DNA of 64,000 nt from Chryseobacterium lacus (GCF_003336205.1 NZ_QPIE01000004.1:186001-250000), one strand, 5' to 3'. Shown: positions 34,735-44,390, numbered from the stretch's first letter. Program-made: numbers and translations. Notes: generated by a model not told the origin, from the sequence alone.

Positions 34735-35952
34735 TTATCTTTCAACATTTTCAAGAATAACCGCATAGCCTTGTCCGACACCAACACACATGGTGGCCAA
34801 TGCATACTTTTTGCCGGTTTTCTGAAGTTCCAATGCCGCAGAATAGGTAATTCGGGTACCGCTCATTCCCAGTGGATGTCCCAACGCAATGGCACCGCCG
34901 TTCACATTCACCCGCGAGTCGTCCGATGAAAGTCCCAACTCTTTCAGGCAAGCGATACTTTGTGCTGCGAAAGCTTCATTCAGCTCGATAATGTCGATAT
35001 CTTCCAGCGTAAGCTGTGCTCTTTTCAAGGCGAGTCTTGTAGCTTCCACGGGCCCGATTCCCATAATGCCGGGTTCGGTTCCCGTAACGGCTGAAGTGAC
35101 AATTCTGGCCATGGGTTTCAGGTTATATTCGCGAACGGCTTCATCGGAAGCAATCAGCACTGCGGCTGCGCCGTCATTTAACCCTGAAGCATTTCCAGCG
35201 GTGACGGTGCCATTTTCTTGTACAAAAGCCGGCCTTAGTTTTCCTAAAATTTCCATGCTGGATGTTGGTTTTATAAACTCATCCTGCTGAACGGTCTTAG
35301 GTTCCCCTTTTCTTTGGGGAATGGTTACCGGTGAAATTTCCTCAGCCAGTCTTCCGCTGTCCTGTGCCTTCTTGGCTTTCATTTGAGAATGAAGCGCGAA
35401 AGAATCCTGTTCTTCTCTGGAAATCTGATATTTTTCGGCGAGGTTTTCAGCGGTTTTCCCCATGGCTTCAGTTCCGTAGAGTTTTTCCATTTCCGGATTG
35501 ATAAAGCGCCATCCGAAACTGCTGTCATACATTTTCTGATCGGTGGCAAATCCGCCTTCACTTTTGGAAATAACATAAGGCCCGCGCGACATTCCTTCCA
35601 CACCACCGGCAATGAAAAGATCGCCTTCATTGGATTTTATGGCTCTTGCTGCCTGAACAATCGCACTCATTCCGGAAGCACAAAGCCTGTTGACGGTTTC
35701 TCCCGGAACCGTCACCGGAAGTCCGGCGAGTAACAAGGCCATTCGTGCCACATTACGGTTGTCTTCCCCGGCCTGATTGGCACAGCCGATAATGACATCA
35801 TCAATTTGGTTTAAAGGTAAATCAGGGTTTTTGGAAATAAGATTCCGGATCACCGTAGCCAGAAGATCGTCTGTTCTTACTGCGGCCAGGCTTCCTTTAA
35901 AATTTCCGATTGCCGTACGGGTTCCGTCGATAATATAGGCGTTTTTGCTCAT
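34735..35952 (-). CDS. Acetyl-CoA acyltransferase (thiolase)
   Basis: The 405-residue thiolase has the active Cys in NRLCASGMS (about residue 91), the His motif GGAIALGHPLG and the second Cys in CVGVGQG near the C-terminus. The GWRFINPEMEKLYG stretch with TAENLAEKY is typical of 3-oxoadipyl-CoA/3-oxo-5,6-dehydrosuberyl-CoA thiolases (PcaF/PaaJ). It cleaves 3-oxoacyl-CoA to acetyl-CoA plus a shorter acyl-CoA. No paa or pca genes are beside it, so the exact pathway is uncertain. Confidence 0.88.
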   Translation of the reverse strand: MSKNAYIIDGTRTAIGNFKGSLAAVRTDDLLATVIRNLISKNPDLPLNQIDDVIIGCANQAGEDNRNVARMALLLAGLPVTVPGETVNRLCASGMSAIVQAARAIKSNEGDLFIAGGVEGMSRGPYVISKSEGGFATDQKMYDSSFGWRFINPEMEKLYGTEAMGKTAENLAEKYQISREEQDSFALHSQMKAKKAQDSGRLAEEISPVTIPQRKGEPKTVQQDEFIKPTSSMEILGKLRPAFVQENGTVTAGNASGLNDGAAAVLIASDEAVREYNLKPMARIVTSAVTGTEPGIMGIGPVEATRLALKRAQLTLEDIDIIELNEAFAAQSIACLKELGLSSDDSRVNVNGGAIALGHPLGMSGTRITYSAALELQKTGKKYALATMCVGVGQGYAVILENVER

Positions 35953-36163
35953 GAAAAATGGAGTTGTTTGAAGCCCAAAAGGTACGGAATTTTTTAGTAA
36001 AATATTCCGTCGGTTCGGTAATCAAAGGGATTTTGAAGTGTGGTAATCCAAATAAAGTGAAAGACCACAAACAAAAAGTCTGTTATACAATAAGTATTAT
36101 ATTTCTAATTGTTAGTGAGATAGGTTTTTTTTGATATCTTTATATCACTAAATAATATATTTT

Positions 36164-37258
36164 ATGAAAACAAACTACTTTTTATTTTTCCTGATGGCCC
36201 TGTTCGCCGGTAATGTATCGGCACAGGAAAGCATCTTAGTGATTAATTCCGGTACAAAACAAATTGCGCAACTGAACGCGGTTGATGGAACAGTAATGAA
36301 TCCGGCTTTTATTGACATGTCAACGGTTTCCTCCGGAACGATTAAAGGCATTGCTCAGGTCGGAGACAAGATCTGGATTTCAGATCAGACTCAGGATAAA
36401 ATCCACATCTACAATCTGGATGGGACTTTTTCATCTGTGATTACGGGCGGACTGGATAACCTTCGGGGTTTGAATGTGGTGAATAATGAAGTGTGGGTAA
36501 CCAACGCCGGAAGCGGTAACAGTGCTACGGCCAATTCTATTGCACGGTTCTCTACTGCCGGAACATTCTTAGGTTTTTATCCTTCTATTACTTCGCCATT
36601 TGATGTACTGGACAGCAAGAATGGATTTGTTTACATCAGTTCTCTCAGTAACAATGGTATTCAGAAAATGGATTATACCGGAAATGTCACCGGAAATTTT
36701 GTCGCACCCGGCTTTTTTCAAAATACCCAACAGATCAACTTAAACAATGCCGGGAATATGATTGTAGCGGTGTTCCAGAATCATTCCGGGGGTAATAACG
36801 CAGGGATTTATGTTTTATCGATTACGGATGCGAGTATTTTAAATTACTGGCCGGTAACCGCAGGGCAACTGAGAGGTACTATTCAGACGGGCAATGGAAA
36901 TTATTTATACAGCACCGGATCGGGGGTGTTCTCTATTGATGCCGCTACGGGAACAGTATCCTCTGTTGCCAGCGGGGCTTACCAGTACTTTACTAAAATT
37001 AATACCGCTGCCATGGGCACTTCAGAGGCAAAATCTACTGATGTTAAGCTATATCCAAATCCGGTGAGTGACCGCCTTTATATTACTTCACAGAAAAAAA
37101 TTAAAGACGTGATGGTCTATTCTGCAGACGGTAAACTGCTAAAAAAGCTGTCTGAAGTAAAAACAGACCTTCTGGTTTCAGATTTACCACCAGGAACTTA
37201 CTTTATGATGATGACCATTGATAACACTCAGAAATCAGTCAAGTTTATAAAGAAATAA
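36164..37258 (+). CDS. T9SS-secreted beta-propeller protein
   Basis: The 364-residue protein has a signal peptide (MKTNYFLFFLMALFAGNVSA), a repetitive beta-propeller of about residues 25-280 (NHL/YVTN-like, with DKIWISDQTQDKIHIYNLDG), and a type IX secretion C-terminal sorting domain (VKLYPNPVSDRLYI, VYSADGKLLKKL, LPPGTYFMMM). It should be exported by T9SS and attached to or released from the cell surface. The propeller suggests binding rather than catalysis. A terminator follows directly. Confidence 0.85.
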   Translation: MKTNYFLFFLMALFAGNVSAQESILVINSGTKQIAQLNAVDGTVMNPAFIDMSTVSSGTIKGIAQVGDKIWISDQTQDKIHIYNLDGTFSSVITGGLDNLRGLNVVNNEVWVTNAGSGNSATANSIARFSTAGTFLGFYPSITSPFDVLDSKNGFVYISSLSNNGIQKMDYTGNVTGNFVAPGFFQNTQQINLNNAGNMIVAVFQNHSGGNNAGIYVLSITDASILNYWPVTAGQLRGTIQTGNGNYLYSTGSGVFSIDAATGTVSSVASGAYQYFTKINTAAMGTSEAKSTDVKLYPNPVSDRLYITSQKKIKDVMVYSADGKLLKKLSEVKTDLLVSDLPPGTYFMMMTIDNTQKSVKFIKK

Positions 37259-37265
37259 AGAACGA

Positions 37266-37296
37266 AAAAAGCCTCTTCAGTGAAAAGAGGCTTTTT
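37266..37296 (+). terminator. Bidirectional intrinsic terminator
   Basis: Stem AAAAGCCTCTT (37267-37277) / AAGAGGCTTTT (37285-37295) with a 7-base loop. T runs lie on both outer sides, serving the T9SS cargo gene and the convergent operon at 37317. Confidence 0.9.
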
Positions 37297-37316
37297 GATG
37301 GTTTTATTTACTGTAT

Positions 37317-37718
37317 TTATTCAGATTTCTTTCCTGCATTTCTTCCGGCTTCCAGAATAGGAAGGTTTCCTTCGGTGGGAATATAAATGACAGTTTTATC
37401 GTTCAGATCGTTTTGCTGCCTTACCCAAAGATACTGAATGTATTTCTCCGAAAGTGCGCCGTTTTCAATTTTGATGGCTTCAGCAGCACCTTTCGCCCGT
37501 TCTACTTCCGCCTGTGCGTTCAGTTTCTCGGCTTCCAGATTAGCTTTGGCTTCCTCTATTTTAATGCGTCGGTTTTGTTCTGCTTTTGCAAACTCTGCTT
37601 TTCCCTCCATTTCCTGAGACCACACTCTGTATTCGGGGTATCCCCATAAAATGATGGTGAGTGCTACCATTGCCATAACGCCTAAAACAACCAGCCCGGT
37701 AATACTAAAATTTTTCAT
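37317..37718 (-). CDS. Small membrane protein with coiled coil
   Basis: The 133-residue protein has one N-terminal transmembrane segment (ITGLVVLGVMAMVALTIILW) and a long Glu/Lys/Ala coiled coil (about 35-95). A conserved-looking tail follows (LSEKYIQYLWVRQQ, then VIYIPTEGNLPILEAGR), which resembles the C-terminal half of prohibitin/SPFH proteins without the SPFH domain. It overlaps the ppx stop by 4 bases (ATGA), so it belongs to the polyphosphate operon; function unknown. Confidence 0.75.
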   Translation of the reverse strand: MKNFSITGLVVLGVMAMVALTIILWGYPEYRVWSQEMEGKAEFAKAEQNRRIKIEEAKANLEAEKLNAQAEVERAKGAAEAIKIENGALSEKYIQYLWVRQQNDLNDKTVIYIPTEGNLPILEAGRNAGKKSE

Positions 37719-38605
37719 ACTTTATTTTTATTATTGAGTTTATTGTAAATGCTGTGAACCAGCCCGTCTGCCACTGAAATTTTCGGAACCAGAATGTGAG
37801 AAATGTCTGCCCACGTCATTATTTTCGTATAAATTTCCAGCGCCGGAACCAACACATCAGCCCGGTCTTCCCGCAACTGATAGTGGTGCATTCTTTCTGT
37901 TACGGTCATTTGAGAAAGGTCGTGATGGTATTTTTTCAGAGCGTTCAGGGAGATGGTTTTTCCTTCTTTGGTTTTGCTCATGGAAGCGATTTTGTTAATA
38001 TTTCCTCCGGATCCGATTCCTATGATGTTCTTTTTGTCGATGTTTTCTTTTATTTCCGATTTTAAAAGGCTCCACTGTTCCTCTGATACAAGATCTTTCA
38101 AAAGCCTGATGGTTCCGATGTTGAAGGAATGTTTGTACTTCATTTTTTCTTTTTCAAAATACATCAGTTCTGTAGATCCGCCGCCGACATCAATGTAAAG
38201 GTATCCGAAATTTTCATCCAGGGTTTCAGCAATCTGGTTTTCGAAAATCAGTGCGGCTTCCTCATCACCAGTAATGATTTCTATTGAAATTCCAGAGGTA
38301 TCTTTTACTTTTTGCCGTATTTCGGCTCCATTGGAAGCATCACGCATTGCACTCGTAGCACAGGCACGGTAATGTTCCACTTTGTACATATCCATCAGGT
38401 CTGAAAAGATTTTCATGGTGCGAATCATCATGTCCTCTCTCTCTTCGCGGATTTCGCCAAAACTGAAAACATCCATTCCCAGCCGTAGCGGAACGCGCAG
38501 CAGGTTGAGTTTGGTGAATTCCGGCTTGCCGTTTTTGCAATGGGTCACTTCATTGATCAGAAGCCGCGCTGCGTTACTTCCTATGTCGATGGCTGCTATT
38601 CTCAT
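37715..38605 (-). CDS. ppx: Ppx/GppA exopolyphosphatase
   Basis: This 296-residue ASKHA-fold phosphatase shows phosphate loop 1 (AIDIGSNAARLLI), phosphate loop 2 (YIDVGGGSTELMYF) and GSGGNINKIA. It hydrolyses polyphosphate, or pppGpp to ppGpp. It is shorter than E. coli Ppx, lacking the C-terminal HD-like domain, as is usual in Bacteroidota. It lies 87 bases after ppk1, so synthesis and breakdown of polyphosphate are encoded together, and overlaps the small membrane protein gene. Confidence 0.92.
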   Translation of the reverse strand: MRIAAIDIGSNAARLLINEVTHCKNGKPEFTKLNLLRVPLRLGMDVFSFGEIREEREDMMIRTMKIFSDLMDMYKVEHYRACATSAMRDASNGAEIRQKVKDTSGISIEIITGDEEAALIFENQIAETLDENFGYLYIDVGGGSTELMYFEKEKMKYKHSFNIGTIRLLKDLVSEEQWSLLKSEIKENIDKKNIIGIGSGGNINKIASMSKTKEGKTISLNALKKYHHDLSQMTVTERMHHYQLREDRADVLVPALEIYTKIMTWADISHILVPKISVADGLVHSIYNKLNNKNKV

Positions 38606-38692
38606 TGTTGTATTTCGCAGCCTAATTTATTTTTGTTGCTTTTTTTCGGCTGTGGTTTCAAAAATACAAAATTATTCGGTGTTCGGAAGAAG

Positions 38693-40759
38693 TCAGCTTT
38701 TCGTTTTATCGTTCAGATAATGGTAAATTTCAATCTGGGAACGGATTTCTTTTTCCCCTTTTTTTACGTATTTATTCTTCATTTTATTGTCCAGAACCCG
38801 CGCTTTCACATTATCCTGAAGCTGAATATTCAGAATATCAATTAATTCCTGTTTGAGATCCCGCTGTTGGATTTTCACGGCAGCTTCTATGCGATAATCC
38901 AGATTTCGGGTCATCCAGTCGGCGGAGGAAATGTAAACATCTTCGGCACCTTTATTATAAAAATACATGATGCGGGAATGCTCCAGATATTCATCCACAA
39001 TACTGATGGCATGGAATGGTTTTTTGAATCTCTTCTTGTTGACAGCGCAGAAAATACCTCTCACAATCAGCTTTACGGAAACACCTGCTTCAGCGGCTTC
39101 ATACAGTTTGATGATCAATCCACGGTCGCTCAGCGAGTTGGCCTTGATGATCATTTCCGCTTTTCTGCCGGCTTTGGCTTCTGCAATTTCAAAATCAACC
39201 TGAGCTTCTATTTTCTCCCGCATGAATTTAGGACACACCACAAGATTTTTTATGTTTTTCAGTGCTTCTTCCGGTGGTAGTTTTGGTTTTTCAAAATAAT
39301 GGAAGATTTTATTAATGTCTGCCATAATGGTTCTGTTGGCCGTCATCAGCAGATTGTCACTGTATATTTTTGCGGTTTTCTCGTTAAAGTTTCCGGTACT
39401 TACAAAACCGTACTGCAGGGTTTTGCCGTGCGTTCTCTTCTTAATAATGCAAAGCTTGGCGTGAACTTTCCTGTTCGGAATTCCCGTCAGAACCAGTATT
39501 CCTTCGTCTTCCAGGCGTTCTTTCCATTTCAGGTTATTTTCCTCGTCAAACCTGGCTCGAAGTTCCAGCAGTACAGTAACCTTCTTGCCGTTTCGTGCTG
39601 CATTCACCAGCGCATTGGCTATTTTTGAATTGTTAGCCAAACGATAAGCGGTGAGTTTTATTGTTTTTACATCAGGATCCATCGCGGCTTCACGCAGAAG
39701 ATCAATGATGGGGATAAAACTGTGATAGGGAAAAGTAAATAAAATGTCTTTTTTCAGAACTGCATCGGTCACGCGCTGGCCTTCGCTGAAATTGGGATGG
39801 ATAAAAGGAACTCTTTCTTCAGGTTTTTTCTGTGCCGGAAATACATCCGGAAAATCCATGAAATGTTTAAAATTATGAATTCTCTGCCCCGGAATAATAC
39901 TGTCGCGTGCGGTGAGATTCAGTTTTCGGATGAGAAATTCCAGCAGGGAAGGATCCATATCTTTGTCGAAAACAAAACGGGTGGGTTTTCCTTTTCGGCG
40001 GCTTTTGACGGCTTTTTCTATTTTTTCCGCCAGCGTTGTCCGGATGTCGTTGTCCAGATCAAATTCTGCATCTTTGGTCACTTTGAAACAGTGCGCCTGA
40101 AATTCATCATATCCGAAATATGAAAATATATGCGGAAGATTGGCCATGATAACATCTTCCAGAAGAATGACATTTTTTTCTCCGTTGGAGGAAGGCAAGA
40201 GAACGAATCTTCCCATCGTTCGGGACGGCACTTCAATCATGGCAAAGGCAGCGTGGTGATTCCATTTCTTTTTTCGCATCGCAATCCCGATATAGAGGCT
40301 TTTATCTCTCATATAAGGCATCGGCGTATTGTCATGTAGCAGGATGGGGATGATGCTGCTTTCTACTTCTTCATCGAAATGCTGAACGACAAATTTTTTC
40401 TGTGCTTCGGTCAGATCCTGATGGGTTTTAATAAAAACCTGATCTGCTTCCATTTCCTTTTGAATTTCTTTCCATGTTCGGTTGAAATCATGCTGCTGTT
40501 GTAAAACAATATCATTGATTTGTTCCAAGATTCTTGATGGTGGCCGAAAAAACGATTCATTCAGATATTTATCTTTGAAATCCATCGCACGCTTTAATCC
40601 CGCTACACGAACGCGGAAAAATTCATCCAGATTATTGGAGAAAATTCCGAGGAACCTGATCCTGAGCGGAAGAGGAACAGACGGATCCATCGCTTCCTGA
40701 AGAACCCGTTCATTGAAAGACAGCCAGGTGATATCCCGGGGATTGAACTGATGAGGCAT
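38693..40759 (-). CDS. ppk1: Polyphosphate kinase 1
   Basis: The 688-residue enzyme shows the PPK1 N-terminal four-helix domain (NPRDITWLSFNERVLQEA), head domain and two phospholipase-D-like catalytic domains with the phospho-His region KVHAKLCI and STGNFNEKTAKIYSD. It makes polyphosphate reversibly from ATP at the membrane. Length matches the family. It is the first gene of the ppk1-ppx-small membrane protein unit and is divergent from a Crp/Fnr gene. Confidence 0.95.
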   Translation of the reverse strand: MPHQFNPRDITWLSFNERVLQEAMDPSVPLPLRIRFLGIFSNNLDEFFRVRVAGLKRAMDFKDKYLNESFFRPPSRILEQINDIVLQQQHDFNRTWKEIQKEMEADQVFIKTHQDLTEAQKKFVVQHFDEEVESSIIPILLHDNTPMPYMRDKSLYIGIAMRKKKWNHHAAFAMIEVPSRTMGRFVLLPSSNGEKNVILLEDVIMANLPHIFSYFGYDEFQAHCFKVTKDAEFDLDNDIRTTLAEKIEKAVKSRRKGKPTRFVFDKDMDPSLLEFLIRKLNLTARDSIIPGQRIHNFKHFMDFPDVFPAQKKPEERVPFIHPNFSEGQRVTDAVLKKDILFTFPYHSFIPIIDLLREAAMDPDVKTIKLTAYRLANNSKIANALVNAARNGKKVTVLLELRARFDEENNLKWKERLEDEGILVLTGIPNRKVHAKLCIIKKRTHGKTLQYGFVSTGNFNEKTAKIYSDNLLMTANRTIMADINKIFHYFEKPKLPPEEALKNIKNLVVCPKFMREKIEAQVDFEIAEAKAGRKAEMIIKANSLSDRGLIIKLYEAAEAGVSVKLIVRGIFCAVNKKRFKKPFHAISIVDEYLEHSRIMYFYNKGAEDVYISSADWMTRNLDYRIEAAVKIQQRDLKQELIDILNIQLQDNVKARVLDNKMKNKYVKKGEKEIRSQIEIYHYLNDKTKS

Positions 40760-40853
40760 TATATTGTGAATTTCCTCAAAAATAATGAATTTGACACGGG
40801 TTTCAATATTAAATTTTTTGACAATTTTTCTGTTCTATACTTTAAAGATTTAC

Positions 40854-40861
40854 TATATTTG
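40854..40861 (+). promoter_or_regulatory. -7 element of the Crp/Fnr gene
   Basis: TATATTTG lies 15 bases before the start codon at 40877. No TTG at suitable spacing and no palindrome like those of the other regulated promoters is visible upstream. Confidence 0.5.
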
Positions 40862-40876
40862 AAAAAACTCATGTGA

Positions 40877-41482
40877 ATGGCGTTCCAGTTTGATGATGAA
40901 ACGATAAAAGCTACGAAGGCAGAGGTAAAGAGGCATAATAAAGGCGATATGATTATGACCGAAGGAGATACCTCTCAGCACTTTTTCTATCTGAAAGAAG
41001 GCGAATTGGATGTATTCAACTTTACGGAAGAAGGAAAAGAGTTTTTGCAGCATAAGGTACAGCCAGGGAATTTTTTTGGCGAACCTGCGGTGTTGCTTCA
41101 GCAGCCTTTTCCCGGAAATGTAGAGGTGTACTCCGAAAAAGCGGAAATTGTCAAAATAAAGCGCGAAGATTTCATACAATTTGCCTTATTGCACCCACAA
41201 AAGCTTTTAGAATTCACCTGTTCTGTGGCACAAAAGTCACTAAGGAAAAGCCTTTCTCTTAAAAATATTGTCTTTCTGAATCCCGAGGAACGGGTTTTTC
41301 AACAGATTCTGGATTATAAAAAGGAAAAAGGAAAATCTAAAGACGAAAAAATCTTTATCCACCTTACACGGAAAGAATTGTCAAATATGACGGGGCTTCG
41401 CATTGAAACCATCATCCGTACGGTGAAAAAAATGGAAAAAGAAGGAAAACTGGAAATCATCAGCGGAAAGATTTTCATTTAA
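40877..41482 (+). CDS. Crp/Fnr family regulator beside the nos locus
   Basis: This 201-residue protein has a cyclic-nucleotide-binding-like barrel (about 20-110, GDMIMTEGDTSQHFFYLKEG) and a C-terminal winged helix (about 150-200, TRKELSNMTGLRIETIIRTV). There are no clustered cysteines for an iron-sulfur cluster, so it is not a classical Fnr; haem- or nitrogen-oxide-responsive members of this family often sit beside denitrification genes. Likely target is the palindrome at 50232-50249. The next gene starts 37 bases downstream. Confidence 0.85.
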   Translation: MAFQFDDETIKATKAEVKRHNKGDMIMTEGDTSQHFFYLKEGELDVFNFTEEGKEFLQHKVQPGNFFGEPAVLLQQPFPGNVEVYSEKAEIVKIKREDFIQFALLHPQKLLEFTCSVAQKSLRKSLSLKNIVFLNPEERVFQQILDYKKEKGKSKDEKIFIHLTRKELSNMTGLRIETIIRTVKKMEKEGKLEIISGKIFI

Positions 41483-41519
41483 ATATCATCCTTATCTCCG
41501 CTATTAATTTATTTTTATT

Positions 41520-42740
41520 ATGAAGAATACAGCATATTGGTTAAAGCTTTCTCTGATAAATTTTTTAATTGTTGCCGTCTTAGGGGTTTTAATGCGTTAT
41601 AAAATAGCTTATTCTTTTCCTTTTGTCGACCAAAAGCATGTACAGGAAGCGCATTCGCATTTCGCTTTCTACGGCTGGATTGCACAAATTATTTATGTTT
41701 TCATCATTCGTTATCTTCAGGGTTTTGTGGAAGAACAGCGGCTTAAAAAATATCACTATTTACTGATCATCAATATGATTTCCGCGTATGCCATGATTCC
41801 TTCATTTCTGTACAGCGGTTATTACTGGGCTTCTATCGCGGCTTCCACTGCAGCGTTACTGGTAAGTTTTGTGTTTGGCTATTTTCTGATGAGAGACCTG
41901 AAACCTGTTCGTGACGTTTCAAAACCTTGGTTTCTGGCAGGTTTATTCTTCGCGGTGATTTCTTCGGCAGGCGTTTTTATGCTGAGTTATATGATGATGT
42001 CCGGTAATGTAAATCAGGATCTTTATTTAGGTTCTACCTATTATTATCTTCATTTTCAGTACAACGGGTTTTTCATGTTTGCCTGCATTGGATTGCTGCT
42101 GAATACTTTAAAAAATATAGGTGGTACCATTCCGGTTTTGGAAAACAGGCGGATGTTCTGGCTCATGTTTTCGGGTTGTGTTATAGGATACGGTTTATCA
42201 GTACTGTGGTTCAAAATGCCGGTTTGGCTTTTCGTCCTTATTGTCATCGGAACGATAGCGCAAACCATTGCCTCGGTGCAGCTTTTTCAGATTGTCCGCA
42301 GAAATTGGGGTCAGCTGAGGGTTCATTTTTCTGCTTTACAGCGGTTTACATTGTTGTATGTAGGATTTGCATTTTTCGTCAAAATAGCGCTTCAATTGGG
42401 ATCCAATATTCCTGCGGTCAGCCAGTTTGCCTTCGGATTCAGAAATGTGGTGATTGCTTATCTCCATCTTATTCTATTGATGTGTATTTCAGTTTTCCTG
42501 GTTCATCAGATTCTTGCTTCCAAGATCTTCAAACTGAATACGATGGTGCTGAACAGCTTCAAAATCCTGTTATTAGGTATTTTTCTGAATGAAGCCGTAC
42601 TCGGATTAATGGGTATTTTCTCTATCAAATACATTGCATTGCCTTATACTGCCCAGACTTTATTAGCCGTTTCTGTCCTTATGATGCTGGCAATTATGAT
42701 GATGGTACTGACGTTGAAGAAGGCAGATAAAGTGGAGTAG
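41520..42740 (+). CDS. Multi-pass membrane protein, haem-copper-oxidase-like
   Basis: The 406-residue protein is almost entirely transmembrane (about 12 segments). Histidines in membrane segments include H40, H45 and H47 (HVQEAHSHFAFYGW), H178 (YYLHFQYNG) and H316 (AYLHLIL). This pattern recalls subunit I of the haem-copper oxidase / NO reductase family but the usual HxH pair near the end and the CuB histidines are not seen. It follows the Crp/Fnr gene and lies beside the nos cluster. It may bind haem and act in nitrogen-oxide metabolism or sensing; this is inference. Confidence 0.6.
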   Translation: MKNTAYWLKLSLINFLIVAVLGVLMRYKIAYSFPFVDQKHVQEAHSHFAFYGWIAQIIYVFIIRYLQGFVEEQRLKKYHYLLIINMISAYAMIPSFLYSGYYWASIAASTAALLVSFVFGYFLMRDLKPVRDVSKPWFLAGLFFAVISSAGVFMLSYMMMSGNVNQDLYLGSTYYYLHFQYNGFFMFACIGLLLNTLKNIGGTIPVLENRRMFWLMFSGCVIGYGLSVLWFKMPVWLFVLIVIGTIAQTIASVQLFQIVRRNWGQLRVHFSALQRFTLLYVGFAFFVKIALQLGSNIPAVSQFAFGFRNVVIAYLHLILLMCISVFLVHQILASKIFKLNTMVLNSFKILLLGIFLNEAVLGLMGIFSIKYIALPYTAQTLLAVSVLMMLAIMMMVLTLKKADKVE

Positions 42741-42846
42741 AGATTGGGCTTTTCAGGTCTGAAGAATCACTATTAACATTGGCAAAGTTTTTACACATTT
42801 CCTTGCTGTGCAACTCTCTTGATTTTGAGTCGTTTCAGTATTAAAA

Positions 42847-42874
42847 AATCCTTCCGAAAAAGTCTGGAAGGATT
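42847..42874 (-). terminator. Terminator at the end of the nos-fasciclin side
   Basis: Stem AATCCTTCC (42847-42855) / GGAAGGATT (42866-42874), 10-base loop. On the minus strand it is followed by a TTTTTTAA tract, so it ends the fasciclin gene transcript. Confidence 0.75.
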
Positions 42875-42910
42875 CAAAAACATTAAACAAATTAACTATC
42901 GCCAGTGGAG

Positions 42911-43465
42911 TTATTCAGGAAGAATAACACCGTCCACCACATGTACAATTCCATTGGAAGCTGGTACGGATGCAATAATATTCACCGTTCCGTTCACGGT
43001 AGGCTTGCCGTCCACCATTTTAATTGTGATATTTTTTCCGTCTACCATACCGAGATTTTGCCCGTCAGAAAACTGATCAGTTTTGATAACACCTACATAC
43101 GTATGATGCCCCAGAATGTCATTTAATTTTCCGTTGTTTTCAGGCTTTAGCAAATCCTCTACGGTGCCTGCAGGAAGTTTGTCGAAAGCGGCATTTACCG
43201 GCGCAAAAACCGTAAAAGGTCCTGCGTTGCTAAGGGAAGTAGCCAAGCCAGCCGACTGAACCGCTTTTACAAGCGTTGAAAGATCTTCATTGGAAGCGGC
43301 AAGTTTTACAATGTCCGGTGTGCTTTCGTTGTCGAGAACGCCTTCCTGGCCTACGGTCTGTGTTTCTGTAACTTCAGCGTTTGAAGTAGTAGCCACAGTT
43401 TCATTTTTCTTGCATGAAATGAGAACCAGTGTGGCCAATCCGAGAATAAAAAAAGATTTTTTCAT
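42911..43465 (-). CDS. Fasciclin-domain lipoprotein
   Basis: The 184-residue protein has a lipoprotein signal (FFILGLATLVLISC), a short low-complexity linker and one fasciclin (FAS1) domain from about residue 50 (TLVKAVQSAGLATSLSNAGP, FTVFAPVNAAFDKLPAG, NGIVHVVDGVILP). FAS1 lipoproteins are often found near nos clusters of Bacteroidota, where their role is unknown. It is 157 bases after nosY and may have its own promoter. Confidence 0.85.
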   Translation of the reverse strand: MKKSFFILGLATLVLISCKKNETVATTSNAEVTETQTVGQEGVLDNESTPDIVKLAASNEDLSTLVKAVQSAGLATSLSNAGPFTVFAPVNAAFDKLPAGTVEDLLKPENNGKLNDILGHHTYVGVIKTDQFSDGQNLGMVDGKNITIKMVDGKPTVNGTVNIIASVPASNGIVHVVDGVILPE

Positions 43466-43622
43466 AGTACCTATATTTTTAAAATTCTTTCGGTATTGTA
43501 TAGGAGAACAGCTTTTTAACTGAAGATAAAATTACAACGAAAAACCAAACAAATTTATGACTGGAATCATGTTTTTGTTATTGATTTCGTGAGTTTTATC
43601 ATCTTTTTATAATAATCAGAAT

Positions 43623-44390
43623 TTACAGATTTTTCTTGTTAAATTTGATCAAAGACCAAACAAAAGGAACAATAGCCCAGGCTGAAAGAATCACCAGCGA
43701 AATTCCCATTCCTCCACCGGATCCGAAAACCTGTTGAAACACTGCACCGGCATATCCTAACATCGCAGCAACATCCAGTTGCAGTAAGACGAATATTCTG
43801 GAAAGCCCAATAGGGTTGATGGCGGTTAATGTCGCCATGATGCCTTCAATAGGGTAGTCAGCAAACTGGAATATCAAAACCAGCAGAATTCCGTCGTAAA
43901 TAATGGCAAAGAAAATCCAGAGAAAAATAGCGATTCCGATTCCTTTGGCTCTGTCGCGGCTGAAAATGGCCGCCAGCATCGCCAGTGATGTAAAAATAAC
44001 CGAGAGAAAACATCCCGTGATAATGAGCGACATTCCTGTTTCTATAGATGAATACAGCAAAATCGGAATTCCACAACCCAAAAGAAAAGCCAGAACGAGC
44101 GCCGTGGAAAGTCCCAGAAAAATATTGAACCACACTTTGCTTCTGGGAACCGGCTGGCTGAGCAGCAACTCTACAAACTGGCTACTATTGTACACATAAA
44201 TCGTAGAAAATATAACACTCATCAGAGGTACCACGAGTAGAACAATATTCAGTAAACTGAGGGTGGCTTTGGTGAAATTACTTTCCAGACCTAGTACAGA
44301 CCAGGAAATAATGAAAAGCAGAACCGTGTACAGGATAATGGTTTTGTTTTTCAAAATATCAAATAAGATAAAACGTGCAATCTTGTTCAT
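43623..44390 (-). CDS. nosY: NosY-type ABC transporter permease
   Basis: The 255-residue protein has six hydrophobic segments and the pattern of ABC-2 permeases of copper-site maturation (for example FVELLLSQPVPRSKVWFNI). With NosF and NosD it forms the NosDFY system that helps assemble the CuZ centre of nitrous oxide reductase, probably by supplying sulfur. The start overlaps the nosF stop by 4 bases. Confidence 0.88.
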   Translation of the reverse strand: MNKIARFILFDILKNKTIILYTVLLFIISWSVLGLESNFTKATLSLLNIVLLVVPLMSVIFSTIYVYNSSQFVELLLSQPVPRSKVWFNIFLGLSTALVLAFLLGCGIPILLYSSIETGMSLIITGCFLSVIFTSLAMLAAIFSRDRAKGIGIAIFLWIFFAIIYDGILLVLIFQFADYPIEGIMATLTAINPIGLSRIFVLLQLDVAAMLGYAGAVFQQVFGSGGGMGISLVILSAWAIVPFVWSLIKFNKKNL

